From Frateuria aurantia DSM 6220 (lineage in GTDB: Bacteria; Pseudomonadota; Gammaproteobacteria; Xanthomonadales; Rhodanobacteraceae), in assembly GCF_000242255.2 (NCBI RefSeq), contig NC_017033.1, positions 62,001-126,000 of the forward strand: 64,000 nucleotides of DNA, in the 5' to 3' direction. Shown here one piece after another: positions 8,378 to 17,861 of this stretch. How positions within the stretch are numbered: position 1 is the stretch's first letter; every line of letters starts with the position of its first letter. The position numbers and the translations under genes were made by a program. The notes beneath the pieces were generated by a model, which saw only the letters and a list, made by a program, of their open reading frames with translations, had not been told where the DNA came from and ran no database searches.

Positions 8378-9838
8378 ATGCGCAATACGTCTCTAAGCCG
8401 TCGTCATTTCGGCTGGTTCAAATCCCGAGACCAGAAGGTCGCCGTCGATGACCTGACGATCGTCGATCAGAGCCTGCTGCATCGTGCCGTCGCCGCCACG
8501 GCGCTGGGCAATGCGATGGAGTGGTTCGATTTCGGTGTTTATTCCTATATTGCCGTCACGCTGGGCAAGGTGTTCTTTCCCGCTGGCTCGTCAGTGGTGC
8601 AGACCCTGGCCTCGCTGGCAACGTTCGCCGTCGGCTTTCTGATCCGGCCTGTGGGTGGCCTGGTATTCGGCCCGCTGGGCGACAAGTTCGGTCGCAAGCG
8701 AATCCTGGCCTTGACCATGATCATGATGGCGGCATCGACCTTCTCGATTGCCTTCATTCCCAGCTATGCCTCCATCGGCATTGCGGCCCCCATCTTGTTG
8801 ATGCTGGCTCGCCTGCTGCAGGGCTTCTCGACCGGGGGCGAATATGGCGGTGCGGCGACTTTCATTGCCGAATACTCCACGGATCGGCGTCGCGGCTTCA
8901 TGGGCAGCTGGCTGGAGTTCGGCACCATGGTCGGCTATATCGGCGGTGCCTGCATCGTCACCTTGCTGACCTCGACCCTGTCCAGCGAGTCGCTGCTCAG
9001 CTGGGGCTGGCGAGTGCCGTTCCTGATCGCCGGTCCGTTGGGGCTGATGGGCCTGTACATGCGTCTGAAGCTGGAGGAAAGTCCGGCTTTCCAAGCCTAC
9101 AGTGACAGTGTCGAGCATGAAGAGCATGAGAAGCCGGCCTATGGCCTGGGGTCGCTGATCCGGATCCATGGTCGCCAGTTGCTGAAGGCCGTGGGCCTGG
9201 TGCTGGTCTTCAATGTGACCGATTACATGTTGCTTTCCTATCTGCCCAGCTATATGACCAGCGTGCTGAATTATTCCGAGACCCGGGGTCTGTGGATGGT
9301 GCTGCTGGTGATGGTGTTGATGCTGCCTTGCAATGTGCTGGGCGGGCTGATGAGTGACCGTTTCGGCCGCAAGCCGATGATTCTGACCGCGAGCCTGGCG
9401 ATGGTGGTGCTGGCGATTCCCTGCATCAAGCTGATCGGCAGCGGCATGGATCTGGAGATCTTCATCGGCTTCATGCTGCTGGCGCTGTGTCTGGTGGCCT
9501 ATACCAGCTCGATGCCTTCGACCTTGCCGGCGCTGTTCTATACCCCGGTGCGCTACAGCGCGCTGTCGATCGCCTTCAATGTGTCGGTGTCGCTGTTCGG
9601 TGGTACCACGCCGCTGGCCACCGCCTGGTTGATCGAGAAGACCCACAACACCATGGTGCCGGCCTACTATCTGATGGTGGCGGGCGTGATCGGTGTGATC
9701 ACCATTCTCTGTGTGCGGGAAACGGCCGGTCGTCCGCTGCGCGGCTCGCCGCCGGCGGTGGGCAGCCGCAGCGAGGCGCGCGAGGTGCTGGCAGGTGATG
9801 ATCCGCTGACCGTGGATTCCACGCTGCCCAGGATCTGA
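8378..9838 (+). CDS. ProP-like MFS solute:proton symporter
   Basis: A 486-residue permease of the metabolite:H+ symporter family. GNAMEWFDFGVY, RRGFMGSWLEFG, YMLLSYLPSYM and SDRFGRKP match E. coli ProP, the osmoregulated proline/betaine uptake system, almost word for word. The protein stops after the short segment that follows the last helix (SEAREVLAG), so the long C-terminal coiled coil of E. coli ProP is missing and osmosensing may differ. The frame is open upstream to 8273, but ATG 8378 has an excellent GAAGGAGG site 4 bases away. A classic terminator follows. Confidence 0.82.
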   Translation: MRNTSLSRRHFGWFKSRDQKVAVDDLTIVDQSLLHRAVAATALGNAMEWFDFGVYSYIAVTLGKVFFPAGSSVVQTLASLATFAVGFLIRPVGGLVFGPLGDKFGRKRILALTMIMMAASTFSIAFIPSYASIGIAAPILLMLARLLQGFSTGGEYGGAATFIAEYSTDRRRGFMGSWLEFGTMVGYIGGACIVTLLTSTLSSESLLSWGWRVPFLIAGPLGLMGLYMRLKLEESPAFQAYSDSVEHEEHEKPAYGLGSLIRIHGRQLLKAVGLVLVFNVTDYMLLSYLPSYMTSVLNYSETRGLWMVLLVMVLMLPCNVLGGLMSDRFGRKPMILTASLAMVVLAIPCIKLIGSGMDLEIFIGFMLLALCLVAYTSSMPSTLPALFYTPVRYSALSIAFNVSVSLFGGTTPLATAWLIEKTHNTMVPAYYLMVAGVIGVITILCVRETAGRPLRGSPPAVGSRSEAREVLAGDDPLTVDSTLPRI

Positions 9839-9855
9839 AGTCCTTGCGGCAAATG

Positions 9856-9887
9856 AAAAGCCCCGGTCAGTGACCGGGGCTTTTTTG
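9856..9887 (+). terminator. Rho-independent terminator
   Basis: GC-rich stem AAAAGCCCCGG / CCGGGGCTTTT with a 7-base loop, running into a T tract (9881-9886). The A-tract on the other side makes it bidirectional, serving both the ProP-like gene and eda. Confidence 0.9.
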
Positions 9888-9937
9888 TGTCCGCCGCCGT
9901 TGCTGTCGTGGCCGGTCGCGGGCTGTGGCGGAACGCA

Positions 9938-10588
9938 TCAGGCCTTGAGTGCGACTGCTTCGCGGGCCAGCAGCTCGATCCCTGCCCAGTCCCGGGAGGC
10001 CAGCTTGTCGGCCGGTGTCAGCCAGGAGCCGCCGACGCAGGCGACATTGGGCAGGGCCAGAAAATCCGGTGCCGAGCCGAGGCTGATGCCGCCGGTAGGG
10101 CAGAAACGGATCTGGGGCAGCGGGCTGGCCCAGGCACTCAGCAGCTTGGCACCGCCGGCCGGCACCGCCGGGAAGAACTTCAGGTGGCGGTAGCCGCGTT
10201 CCAGCAGGCTCATGGCTTCACCCGCGGTGGCGATGCCGGGTAGCAGCGGCAGTTCATGCTGGTCGGCGGCATCCAGCAGTCGGGGCGATATGCCTGGCGA
10301 GACGGCGAAGCGGGCGCCTGCCGCCAGTGCCGCATCCAGATCATTGCCGTTCAGCACGGTGCCGACACCGACGATGGCGCCTTCGACCTCGTTGGCGACG
10401 GCGCGGATCGCATCCAGTGCCGCCGGGGTCCGCAATGTGATCTCGATGGCGGGAATGCCGCCGGCAACCAAGGCCCGTGCCATCGGCACGGCCAGTCTGG
10501 CATCGTCGATGATGACGACCGGGATCACCGGTGCCAGCTGCATGGTGGTAGCCAGTTGTTGCTGCTTGTGTTCGATGGAATGGCTCAT
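9938..10588 (-). CDS. eda: 2-dehydro-3-deoxy-phosphogluconate aldolase
   Basis: A 216-residue class I aldolase that splits KDPG into pyruvate and glyceraldehyde 3-phosphate, the last Entner-Doudoroff step. Glu 49 (EITLRT) and the Schiff-base Lys 137 (LKFFPA) are in place, followed by the PTGGI phosphate loop. It is the last gene of the minus-strand zwf-pgl-edd-eda cluster, 51 bases after edd, and ends at a bidirectional terminator. Confidence 0.95.
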   Translation of the reverse strand: MSHSIEHKQQQLATTMQLAPVIPVVIIDDARLAVPMARALVAGGIPAIEITLRTPAALDAIRAVANEVEGAIVGVGTVLNGNDLDAALAAGARFAVSPGISPRLLDAADQHELPLLPGIATAGEAMSLLERGYRHLKFFPAVPAGGAKLLSAWASPLPQIRFCPTGGISLGSAPDFLALPNVACVGGSWLTPADKLASRDWAGIELLAREAVALKA

Positions 10589-10639
10589 CTGGGGATCCAG
10601 CTTGATCAGGGGACAGTGATATCCGGCACAAGGCTCGGT

Positions 10640-12457
10640 TCAGAATACGCCGGCGCCCAGGTCGGCGCTGCCGGCGTTGCGACGAAACAGGCCGAACAGT
10701 TCGCGGCCCATGCCGGACTGGTTGGCGGACAGGTCGGGATGGACGATTTCGCGGGCGGCGAATTCGGCCGCATCGACCAGCGCCTCCAGCCGGCCGCTGG
10801 CGGCGTCCAGTCGCAGCAGATCACCGTCGCGCAAGCGGCCGATGGCGCCGCCGTCCAGAGCCTCGGGCGTGACGTGGATCGCAGCCGGAATCCGGCCGCT
10901 GGCACCGGACATCCGGCCGTCGGTGACCAGGGCCACGCGATGACCGCGATCCTGCAGCAGGCTCAGGGTCGGGGTCAGCTTGTGCAGTTCGGGCATGCCG
11001 TTGGCTTGAGGGCCCTGGTAGCGGACCACGGCGATAAAGTCGCGGTTGAGCTTGCCGTGATCGAAAGCGGTCTTGACCTCGTCCTGATGATTGAAGACCA
11101 GGGCGGGGGCCTCGATGACATGACGGTCATCGGGGACGGCGGAGATCTTGATCACGGCCCGCCCCAGATTGCCGGCCAGCAGACGCACGCCGCCATTGCT
11201 GCGGAAGGGCTCGCTGATGGCACGCAGAACGCCGCGGTTGCCGCTCTCGGCGGCGACTTCGCGCCAGTGCAGCTGACCCTGGGCATCCAGCTCGGGACAC
11301 TTGACGTAGCCGCTGAGCAGTTCGCCGGTGATGGTGCGGGCATCGCCATGCAGCAGGCCCTGGCTCAGCAGCTCACGGATCAGGAAGGCCATGCCGCCGG
11401 CTGCCTGGAACTGGTTTACGTCGGCATAGCCATTGGGGTAGATGCGGGCCAGCAGGGGCACCACCGCGGACAGGGCGTCGAAATCATCCCAGCTCAGCGC
11501 GATGCCGGCGGCGCGTGCCATCGCGACCAGATGCATCAGATGATTGGTAGAACCGCCAGTGGCATGCAGGCCGATCACGGCATTGACGAAGCTGCGTTCA
11601 TCCAGCATCTCGCCGACCGGCAGCCAGTCATCACCAAGGGCGGTCATGGCGGCGGCACGGGCCACGGCCTCGTCGGTCAGCACCTTGCGCAAGGGGTCAT
11701 GCGGCGCGACGAAGCTGGAGCCGGGCAGCTGCAGGCCCATGATCTCCATCAGCATCTGGTTGGAATTGGCCGTGCCGTAGAAGGTGCAGGTGCCGGCGCT
11801 GTGGTAGGACGCGGCTTCGGCGGCCAGCAGCTCTTCCCGACTGGCCTTGCCGGCGGCATAGTCCTGGCGGACCTTGGATTTTTCCTCGTTGCTGATGCCG
11901 CTGGGCATCGGGCCGGCCGGTACGAAGACCGCCGGAAGATGGCCAAACGACAATGCGCCGATCAGCAGGCCGGGCACGATCTTGTCGCAAATGCCGAGGT
12001 ACAGGGCGGCATCGAACATGTCGTGGGACAAGGCGACAGCTGTGGTCATGGCGATCAGATCGCGCGAGAACAGTGACAGCTGCATGCCGTCCTGCCCCTG
12101 GGTGACGCCGTCGCACATCGCCGGCACCCCGCCGGCGACCTGGGCGGTGACGCCCAGCTCGCGCGCGGTCTGCCGGATCTGCGAGGGATAGTGCTGGTAA
12201 GGCTCGTGAGCCGACAGCATATCGTTGTAGGCCGTGACGATGGCCAGGTTCGCCGCCGGCCCCTCCCGCAGCGCATGCTTGTCGGATGCCCCGCAGGCGG
12301 CGAAGGCATGTGCCAGATTTCCGCAAGACAAGGTGGCGCGATTCGGTCCGGAACGGCGAGCGGCGCGGATCCTGTCAAGATAATTCTGGCGTGAAGTCTT
12401 GCTGCGTTCGCGCAGGCGTGCGGTGACTTCGGCGACGACGGGGTGAATCACGGGCAT
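10640..12457 (-). CDS. edd: 6-phosphogluconate dehydratase
   Basis: A 605-residue IlvD/Edd-family dehydratase converting 6-phosphogluconate to KDPG. Family motifs include [34 protein letters not shown] and [11 protein letters not shown]; the cysteines in the first three are the expected Fe-S ligands. The match to E. coli Edd runs end to end. ATG 12457 is preferred to the in-frame TTG two codons upstream. It lies 58 bases downstream of pgl in the Entner-Doudoroff operon. Confidence 0.96.
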   Translation of the reverse strand: MPVIHPVVAEVTARLRERSKTSRQNYLDRIRAARRSGPNRATLSCGNLAHAFAACGASDKHALREGPAANLAIVTAYNDMLSAHEPYQHYPSQIRQTARELGVTAQVAGGVPAMCDGVTQGQDGMQLSLFSRDLIAMTTAVALSHDMFDAALYLGICDKIVPGLLIGALSFGHLPAVFVPAGPMPSGISNEEKSKVRQDYAAGKASREELLAAEAASYHSAGTCTFYGTANSNQMLMEIMGLQLPGSSFVAPHDPLRKVLTDEAVARAAAMTALGDDWLPVGEMLDERSFVNAVIGLHATGGSTNHLMHLVAMARAAGIALSWDDFDALSAVVPLLARIYPNGYADVNQFQAAGGMAFLIRELLSQGLLHGDARTITGELLSGYVKCPELDAQGQLHWREVAAESGNRGVLRAISEPFRSNGGVRLLAGNLGRAVIKISAVPDDRHVIEAPALVFNHQDEVKTAFDHGKLNRDFIAVVRYQGPQANGMPELHKLTPTLSLLQDRGHRVALVTDGRMSGASGRIPAAIHVTPEALDGGAIGRLRDGDLLRLDAASGRLEALVDAAEFAAREIVHPDLSANQSGMGRELFGLFRRNAGSADLGAGVF

Positions 12458-12515
12458 AAACAATCAATCTCGGCGAGGGGGGCGATGACGTGCCTGGCGT
12501 GGTCAGACAGGAGGA

Positions 12516-13232
12516 TCAGGGGCTCCAGAACACGCTGAGCGGCGTGCGGCTCTGGTTCAGTACCGCACGCACGGGATAATGCGCGCCGGCACCTTCACCG
12601 GTTTCGGCCTGCTTGAAGACCTCGCGCTTGGCGGCCCCTTCGATATGCAGGTACAGCGCTTCGGTATCCAGCAGGGCTGGCAGCGAGAAGGTGATGCGGG
12701 GTTCGCCGGCACCCTCGGCCCGCATCGGCCACAGCCGCTGTCGGCCTTGCAGATCCAGAGCCTGGGTCAGGTGATCACCGCCGGGGAAGAACGAGGCGGT
12801 ATGGCCATCCCCGCCCATGCCCAGCACCACTGCATCGAAGCGGGCCGGCAACGCCGACAGACGGGCCTGCAGATAGACGAGTCCCGCTTCAGGCGTGTCC
12901 TGACCGGCTTCGTACAACGGCACGAAATGGGCAGCAGCAGCGGCATGCTTGAGCAGCATGGCCTTGACCAGACGGGCATTGGAGCGGTCACTGGATTCGG
13001 GCACCCAGCGCTCGTCGACCAAGGTGACATAGACCTTGTCCCAGTCCAGCGCAAGCTGAGAAAGACGGTCGAACAGCTGTTTCGGGGTGCTGCCGCCGGA
13101 GACCGCGATCAAGGCGCGGCCGCGTTCGGCGATGGCCTTTCGCAGGCGGTTGGCCAGTTCCCCGGCCAGAGCCTCGGCAAGGGCGGCGGAGCTGGCAAAG
13201 GTATGCTGTGAAATTTCAGCAGATGCGGACAT
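12516..13232 (-). CDS. pgl: 6-phosphogluconolactonase, DevB type
   Basis: A 238-residue SugI/DevB-type lactonase hydrolysing 6-phosphoglucono-1,5-lactone in the cytoplasm. Motifs: VSGGSTP near the N-terminus, VDERWVP, and GMGGDGHTASFFPG. It is unrelated to the secreted propeller lactonase at 745, so the organism has two lactonase folds for two compartments. The open frame extends to 13334, overlapping zwf, but ATG 13232 starts the conserved fold and has AGAGG about 10 bases upstream. Confidence 0.93.
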   Translation of the reverse strand: MSASAEISQHTFASSAALAEALAGELANRLRKAIAERGRALIAVSGGSTPKQLFDRLSQLALDWDKVYVTLVDERWVPESSDRSNARLVKAMLLKHAAAAAHFVPLYEAGQDTPEAGLVYLQARLSALPARFDAVVLGMGGDGHTASFFPGGDHLTQALDLQGRQRLWPMRAEGAGEPRITFSLPALLDTEALYLHIEGAAKREVFKQAETGEGAGAHYPVRAVLNQSRTPLSVFWSP

Positions 13233-13299
13233 GGGTGCTTGCCTCTTGAAGGGAAGGACGAGGGGCTTCCGGTACTGGACCGGGGGCCCCGTCACCGGC

Positions 13300-14772
13300 T
13301 CAGGTGTTGTCTTCGTTCCAGGTGTGGCCGTCACGTTCGATCAGTGCCACCGAGGCGCTGGGGCCCCAGGTGCCGGCGGTGTACAGCTTAGGTGCATCGC
13401 CACTGGCCGCCCAGGCGTCCAGAATCGGATCGGCCCAGTTCCACGCGGCCTCGACCTCGTCGCGACGCATGAACAGGGTCGGATTGCCCCGCACCACATC
13501 CAGGATCAGGCGCTCGTAGGCATCCGGCAACTGGCCGATGCCGAAGGCTTCCAGGAAGCTCATGTCCAGCGGCACGTGCCGCAGCTTGAGTCCGCCCGGA
13601 CCCGGGTTCTTGATCGTCAGCCACAGCTTCACGCCTTCGTCCGGCTGAAGCCGCAGCACCAGCCGGTTCTGGGCCAGGGCGCCGGCATCGGCGCCGAAGA
13701 TGGAGTGCGGCACGGCCTTGAAGGTCACCACGATCTCGGACAGACGCTCCGGCAGGCGCTTGCCGGTACGCAGATAGAAGGGCACGCCGGCCCAGCGCCA
13801 GTTGCCGATTTCGGCCTTGATCGCGACAAAAGTCTCGGTGTTCGAAGGCCGTCCCAGTTCATCCTGATAGCCCGGCACGCTGCCGCCCTCGGAGGCTCCG
13901 GCCCGGTATTGACCGCGCACGGTGGTATGCGGCGCTTCGGTGGCGGTGATCGGCTTCAGCGAGCGCAGTACCTTCAGCTTCTCGTCGCGCACGGCATCGG
14001 GTGCCAGCGAGGCCGGCGGCTCCATGGCCACCATGCACAGCAACTGCAGAATGTGGTTCTGGATCATGTCGCGCATCGCGCCGGAGCCATCGTAATAGCC
14101 GGCGCGGTGGCCGACACCGACGGTTTCGGCCACCGTGATCTGTACATGCTCGATATGCTCGGCATTCCACAGCGGTTCGAACAAGGCATTGCCGAAGCGC
14201 AGGGCCAGCAGGTTCTGCACTGTCTCCTTGCCCAGATAATGGTCGATGCGATAGGTCTGCGATTCCTGGAAGACCTTGGCTACATCGTCATTGATCTTGT
14301 TGGCGCTGCTCAGGTCGGTGCCGATCGGCTTTTCCAGCACGACCCGTGCCTTGCCTTCGTTGAGCTTGTGGTCGCCCAGCCGCTTGCACAGATCGCTGAA
14401 GATGCTGGGCGAGGTGGAGAGATAGAACACCCGCACGTGATCCGCTTCCTGGCCCATGAACTGGGCAAATTCTTCCCAGCCCTCGTCCTTGCCGCCATCC
14501 AGGGCGCGATAGTGGATCATCTTCAGAAAGGCATTGATATCCTTGCTGGCGGCGTCTTTGGTGGCCTTGGCGATAGCCTCGTGGACCAGTTTCCGGAATG
14601 AGTCGTCGCTGTGTTCGGAGCGGGCCACGCCAATGATGCGGCTGTGCTTGTCGATCTGGCCGTCGACAAAGCGGTGGAACATCGCCGGCAACAGTTTGCG
14701 GACCGACAGATCGCCGGTCCCGCCGAAGATGACCAGGTCAAAGGCTTCCACTTGCTGAGAAGGGCTGTTCAC
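13300..14772 (-). CDS. zwf: Glucose-6-phosphate 1-dehydrogenase
   Basis: A 490-residue enzyme oxidising glucose 6-phosphate to 6-phosphogluconolactone, about the length of E. coli Zwf. It shows the nucleotide-binding VIFGGTGDLSVRKLLPA, the active-site RIDHYLGKE and the RWAGVPFYLRTGKRLP signature. A GTG at 14772 is the only reasonable start: the next upstream ATG (14895) would add about 41 residues without similarity. It is the first gene of the Entner-Doudoroff operon, divergent from a GntR regulator. Confidence 0.95.
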   Translation of the reverse strand: MNSPSQQVEAFDLVIFGGTGDLSVRKLLPAMFHRFVDGQIDKHSRIIGVARSEHSDDSFRKLVHEAIAKATKDAASKDINAFLKMIHYRALDGGKDEGWEEFAQFMGQEADHVRVFYLSTSPSIFSDLCKRLGDHKLNEGKARVVLEKPIGTDLSSANKINDDVAKVFQESQTYRIDHYLGKETVQNLLALRFGNALFEPLWNAEHIEHVQITVAETVGVGHRAGYYDGSGAMRDMIQNHILQLLCMVAMEPPASLAPDAVRDEKLKVLRSLKPITATEAPHTTVRGQYRAGASEGGSVPGYQDELGRPSNTETFVAIKAEIGNWRWAGVPFYLRTGKRLPERLSEIVVTFKAVPHSIFGADAGALAQNRLVLRLQPDEGVKLWLTIKNPGPGGLKLRHVPLDMSFLEAFGIGQLPDAYERLILDVVRGNPTLFMRRDEVEAAWNWADPILDAWAASGDAPKLYTAGTWGPSASVALIERDGHTWNEDNT

Positions 14773-15000
14773 GTCAGAGACCTCGTTGTAGTTGTTGACC
14801 CGGGATTGTCGGTGCAGACCCCGGTGATGATCCCCATCGATGGTACCAGTGAGATACCAGGCTTGGCCACATGCCGATGCCGACCGTATCGCCACACGTG
14901 GGCGCCGTCAGGAATGCATCGTTCAGATGCAGAGACGCAGGAGCACAGCACTGATTCTGGCTGGTTCGTTGTATACTGGACCGAGTGGATACTCATTGGT
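14773..15000. promoter_or_regulatory. Divergent zwf / gntR control region
   Basis: This 228-base gap carries several related short elements: a GTATAC at 14971-14976, an ATAC-N6-GTAT repeat at 14989-15002, TGGTA...TACCA at 14841-14859 and the palindrome CCATCGATGG at 14834-14843. Binding of the neighbouring GntR protein here is inference from position. Confidence 0.4.
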
Positions 15001-15762
15001 ATGGTTTTGGGTATGGAAAACGCGCTAATCAGTGAGTATCGCCGCTTGTGCCGGGATACGGTCACGCGACAACCCTTGGCCTATCTGCGGTTGCGTCGTG
15101 CGATCCGCAATGTGGTCGAGCAGGGGGATATCGAGGCCGGCAGTGCGCTTCCCAGCGAGCGTGATCTGTCCAGGCTGCTGGAGATTTCACGCGTCACGGT
15201 GCGCAAGGCCATCGGAGGTCTGGTGGATGAAGGCGTTCTGGTGCAACGGCACGGGGCGGGCACTTTCGTGGCCGAACGCATCGTCAAGCCGATGTCGCGT
15301 CTGACCAGTTTCACCGAGGATTTGCGCGCGCGCGGACTCAACCCCCGTTCGGAGTTTTTCGAGCGCTCGCTGGGCGAGGTCACGCCTGAGGAATCCATGG
15401 CGCTGAATCTGTCGCCCGGTGCCCAGGTCATCCGATTGCATCGCCTGCGCTATGCCGAGGACGAGCCGCTGGCGATCGAGCGCACGGTGGTACCGGCCTC
15501 GATACTGTCCGATCCGATGGCTGTGCATGATTCGCTCTACGAGGCGCTGGATCATGTCGGTTGCCGACCGCGACGGGCATTGCAGCGGCTCCGGGCGGTG
15601 CTGCTGGGGGCCCAGCAGGCCAGACTGCTGCATGTTCATGTCGGCACCGCGGGTCTGAATATCGAGCGGCGCAGCTTTATCGACGATGGCCGGGTGGTTG
15701 AATTCACCGTCTCCTGCTACCGCGGTGACATTTATGATTTCGTGGCCGAGCTGGCGGAATAA
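15001..15762 (+). CDS. GntR-family regulator with UTRA domain
   Basis: About 253 residues. The N-terminal winged helix (LPSERDLSRLLEISRVTVRKA, then GVLVQRHGAGTFVAE) is followed by a UTRA ligand-binding domain (VIRLHRLRYAEDEPLAIERTVV ... YRGDIYDF), making it a HutC/NagR-subfamily repressor; such proteins often sense phosphosugars. Divergence from zwf-pgl-edd-eda suggests that it controls the Entner-Doudoroff operon, where many gammaproteobacteria use HexR. Start is uncertain: ATG 15001 or 15013, neither with a strong ribosome site. Confidence 0.8.
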   Translation: MVLGMENALISEYRRLCRDTVTRQPLAYLRLRRAIRNVVEQGDIEAGSALPSERDLSRLLEISRVTVRKAIGGLVDEGVLVQRHGAGTFVAERIVKPMSRLTSFTEDLRARGLNPRSEFFERSLGEVTPEESMALNLSPGAQVIRLHRLRYAEDEPLAIERTVVPASILSDPMAVHDSLYEALDHVGCRPRRALQRLRAVLLGAQQARLLHVHVGTAGLNIERRSFIDDGRVVEFTVSCYRGDIYDFVAELAE

Positions 15763-15869
15763 GCGCTCTCGAGGAACCTGGCGGCAGTGACAAGGCCGGC
15801 CAGTCCTCGGCTGACCGACCGGATCGTCCACAGTCTCGGCGCCAGCCGTCTCTTGAACCACCGGAGGCT

Positions 15870-16229
15870 TCAGCGCCTCAGCGCGCGCAGTTCGGCCCGG
15901 GTCAGCCAGTCACGGTCGGTCTGGGCCTGCAGCTCGTCCAGCTGGCGTCGGGCGGCATCTCGCAGGCTGGCTGGCCAGGCGGTACTGGCCTCGAGATCCT
16001 GACGGCGCAGGCCGATGCCCAGACCGTAGGCCCGATGGATCAGCCAAGCGTCCGGCAGCAGAAACAGCAGGCATTCGACCAGTACCCAGCTCCAATGGTG
16101 ATTGGCCAGGGTGGCAGCGACGATGACACCCTGGACCGAGACAAGCATCATCAGGATGGTGGTCAGCCCGGAACGTCGATCAACGATGACCCTGTTGTCG
16201 GGCCAGCGGTTGGAGCTCGGCTGCTTCAT
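15870..16229 (-). CDS. Small membrane protein with two helices
   Basis: A 119-residue protein of unknown function. Two adjacent hydrophobic segments (TTILMMLVSVQGVIVAATL and SWVLVECLLFLLP) are followed by a charged C-terminal tail that looks helical (RRQLDELQAQTDRDWLTRAELRALRR). Not recognised as a named family. It sits between the GntR gene and a secreted propeller gene, on the same strand as the latter with an 80-base gap. Confidence 0.55.
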   Translation of the reverse strand: MKQPSSNRWPDNRVIVDRRSGLTTILMMLVSVQGVIVAATLANHHWSWVLVECLLFLLPDAWLIHRAYGLGIGLRRQDLEASTAWPASLRDAARRQLDELQAQTDRDWLTRAELRALRR

Positions 16230-16308
16230 GGGGCGACGCTCGAAGGGAGGACGGTGGCCAGCTTAGAGCGCACCCCTCCCATCGGCAAGTTCGGCAACGT
16301 GGCCGGGC

Positions 16309-17496
16309 TCAGTGCACCTCGGCCGCATCCAGCAGCGGGGCGGGATCGGTGGGGATGGAGACCAGCAGATAGGGCGGTTTGCGCAGGTCGTGTCCGCCGT
16401 TGAAGCCGGGGAGCCGGTTCCACTGGCCGAGCACCACATAAACCTGATGGGCGGTGGCATAGATGCCGTCCGGCCAGACGATGCGCGGGTCGCGGGCCAG
16501 AATCCGGAAGCTGCCGTCGAGTTGTCGCTGGCGAATCGCGTCATGCTCGAAGTCGGTGGTATAGATCCGGCCCTGGGGGTCGGTGGCCAGGCCGTCGGCA
16601 GCTCCCTTGTCGCCTTCATCGCGTACCGCCTTGGCCAGCTGTTTTTCCGAAGCGTGGAAATCGGCCAGCACGGCGGTCGGGATGGAGTACAGTCGGCGGC
16701 TGGACAGGGGCGTGTAGTACAGCCGGCTCTGGTCCGGGTTCAGGGTGATGCCGTCGACCCCGCCGATGGGAAAGCTGGGGTGGACCGGGTCATAGCGCAG
16801 CGGCCGACCTTCCATCATGGCGACAAAGCCCGGGTCGGCCGCGGTCGAGCGGTCGCCGGCCAGTACCCGGCGCTGCCGGCCGCTGGCGATATCGACCACG
16901 ATCAGGGCCGGTGACGTGCCGAAAGAGGAGTCGGCGATATAGGCGGTCCCTTGGGCGCCGTGACTCAGATCGACTCGCAAGTCATTGAGATGGCTGTCGG
17001 ACAGCATGGCGGGCGGCTTGATCACCACGTTGGCGATCACCTTGTTGCTGGCCGGATCAATGCCTACCAGCTTGGCCTGACCCTCGACAATGGGATGGCC
17101 GGCGATCTTGCCGTCGTCGATCAGCCACAGCCGGCCGCGGCGGTCGGTGGTCATGCCATGCGGCGAAACCAGCTGGTCGTGCCAGGGGGCCTTCGAGGGC
17201 AGGCTGAAGGCGGCATCCGGATAGGGAACCAGCCGGCCGTTTTTAAGCTCGGCCAGTGCCGGACCGGGATGGTTTTCGGCATGGCGGGGGAAGCCGACGA
17301 AGATCCGCCCCGTCGGGGTCACGGCGATGCCGGACGGTCCGGGGCCGTTGAAGGCCGCGACGACGTGCAGCTCGCCCACTGGACGGGCCCCCTGGTCGAT
17401 GGTGTTGTCGGCGAGGGCCGCCGTGCTTGCCATACTGGCGGCTAGTGCGGTGGCCAGCAGAGCCGGCAGGTGATTCAGGCAACGAGGCAGGCGCAT
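16309..17496 (-). CDS. Secreted major-royal-jelly/yellow-family propeller protein
   Basis: A 395-residue protein with a signal peptide (ending near ALA) and a propeller resembling the MRJP/yellow family: GPSGIAVTPTGRIFVGFPR, HLNDLRVD, IGGVDGITLNPDQSRLYYTPLSSRRLYSIPT and IVWPDGI. Bacterial members are usually listed as gluconolactonase- or SMP-30-like, but the reaction is not established. Start ATG 17496 has AGGAGA 6 bases upstream. A perfect LacI-type palindrome lies 88 bases upstream of the start, matching those at the gluconate dehydrogenase operon, so a lactone or sugar-acid role is possible. Confidence 0.7.
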   Translation of the reverse strand: MRLPRCLNHLPALLATALAASMASTAALADNTIDQGARPVGELHVVAAFNGPGPSGIAVTPTGRIFVGFPRHAENHPGPALAELKNGRLVPYPDAAFSLPSKAPWHDQLVSPHGMTTDRRGRLWLIDDGKIAGHPIVEGQAKLVGIDPASNKVIANVVIKPPAMLSDSHLNDLRVDLSHGAQGTAYIADSSFGTSPALIVVDIASGRQRRVLAGDRSTAADPGFVAMMEGRPLRYDPVHPSFPIGGVDGITLNPDQSRLYYTPLSSRRLYSIPTAVLADFHASEKQLAKAVRDEGDKGAADGLATDPQGRIYTTDFEHDAIRQRQLDGSFRILARDPRIVWPDGIYATAHQVYVVLGQWNRLPGFNGGHDLRKPPYLLVSIPTDPAPLLDAAEVH

Positions 17497-17861
17497 GGAT
17501 TCTCCTGAGCGAAGGGACCGTGAAAACGCACTCCAGCGTACTGGTTCCGGTTCGGGTGGCGGAAACTAAGGCATCGATCTGGATTGGATCGATCCAAGGT
17601 TGATGCAGATGGCAAGTCGCCCCCGCTTCCACTCCGCGAGGGCTGCCTGCGCATGGCTACTCATGATAACCACAGCTGTTGTGGCAGGGGTATCCTGCAG
17701 ATCGGCAGGCACCGGCAACCGGTCGGAGTCTGATGAAATGGCGTGCTATCGTCGAACCCGGTACGGTGCCTGCCATGGTGCGAAAGGCGCGGTTCCGTTG
17801 CGTTCATGTCATGTGGTCGGCATGTATCATGCCCGGCCCGCACTGAGGATGAGGTCGAACC
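17497..17861. other. Divergent intergenic region
   Basis: 365 bases without a credible gene, between the royal-jelly-family gene and the amidohydrolase gene. The palindrome at 17584-17597 is its clearest element. An ATCGATC also occurs at 17573. Confidence 0.55.
17584..17597. promoter_or_regulatory. Perfect LacI-family-type operator, site 3
   Basis: TTGGATCGATCCAA, a perfect 14-base palindrome with the central CG typical of LacI-family sites. Near copies occur at 2044 and 2210. No LacI-family gene is in the window. Confidence 0.5.

Noticed and set aside
10256-12076. 606-codon plus-strand frame opposite edd
   Set aside because: Shadow of edd; composition typical of antisense frames (Gly/Gln/His-rich).
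13087-14601. 504-codon plus-strand frame opposite zwf
   Set aside because: Shadow of zwf, which is certain by motif.
14834-14843. CCATCGATGG upstream of zwf as a fourth copy of the LacI-type site
   Set aside because: It shares only the ATCGAT core; the flanks differ from TTGG/CCAA on both sides.
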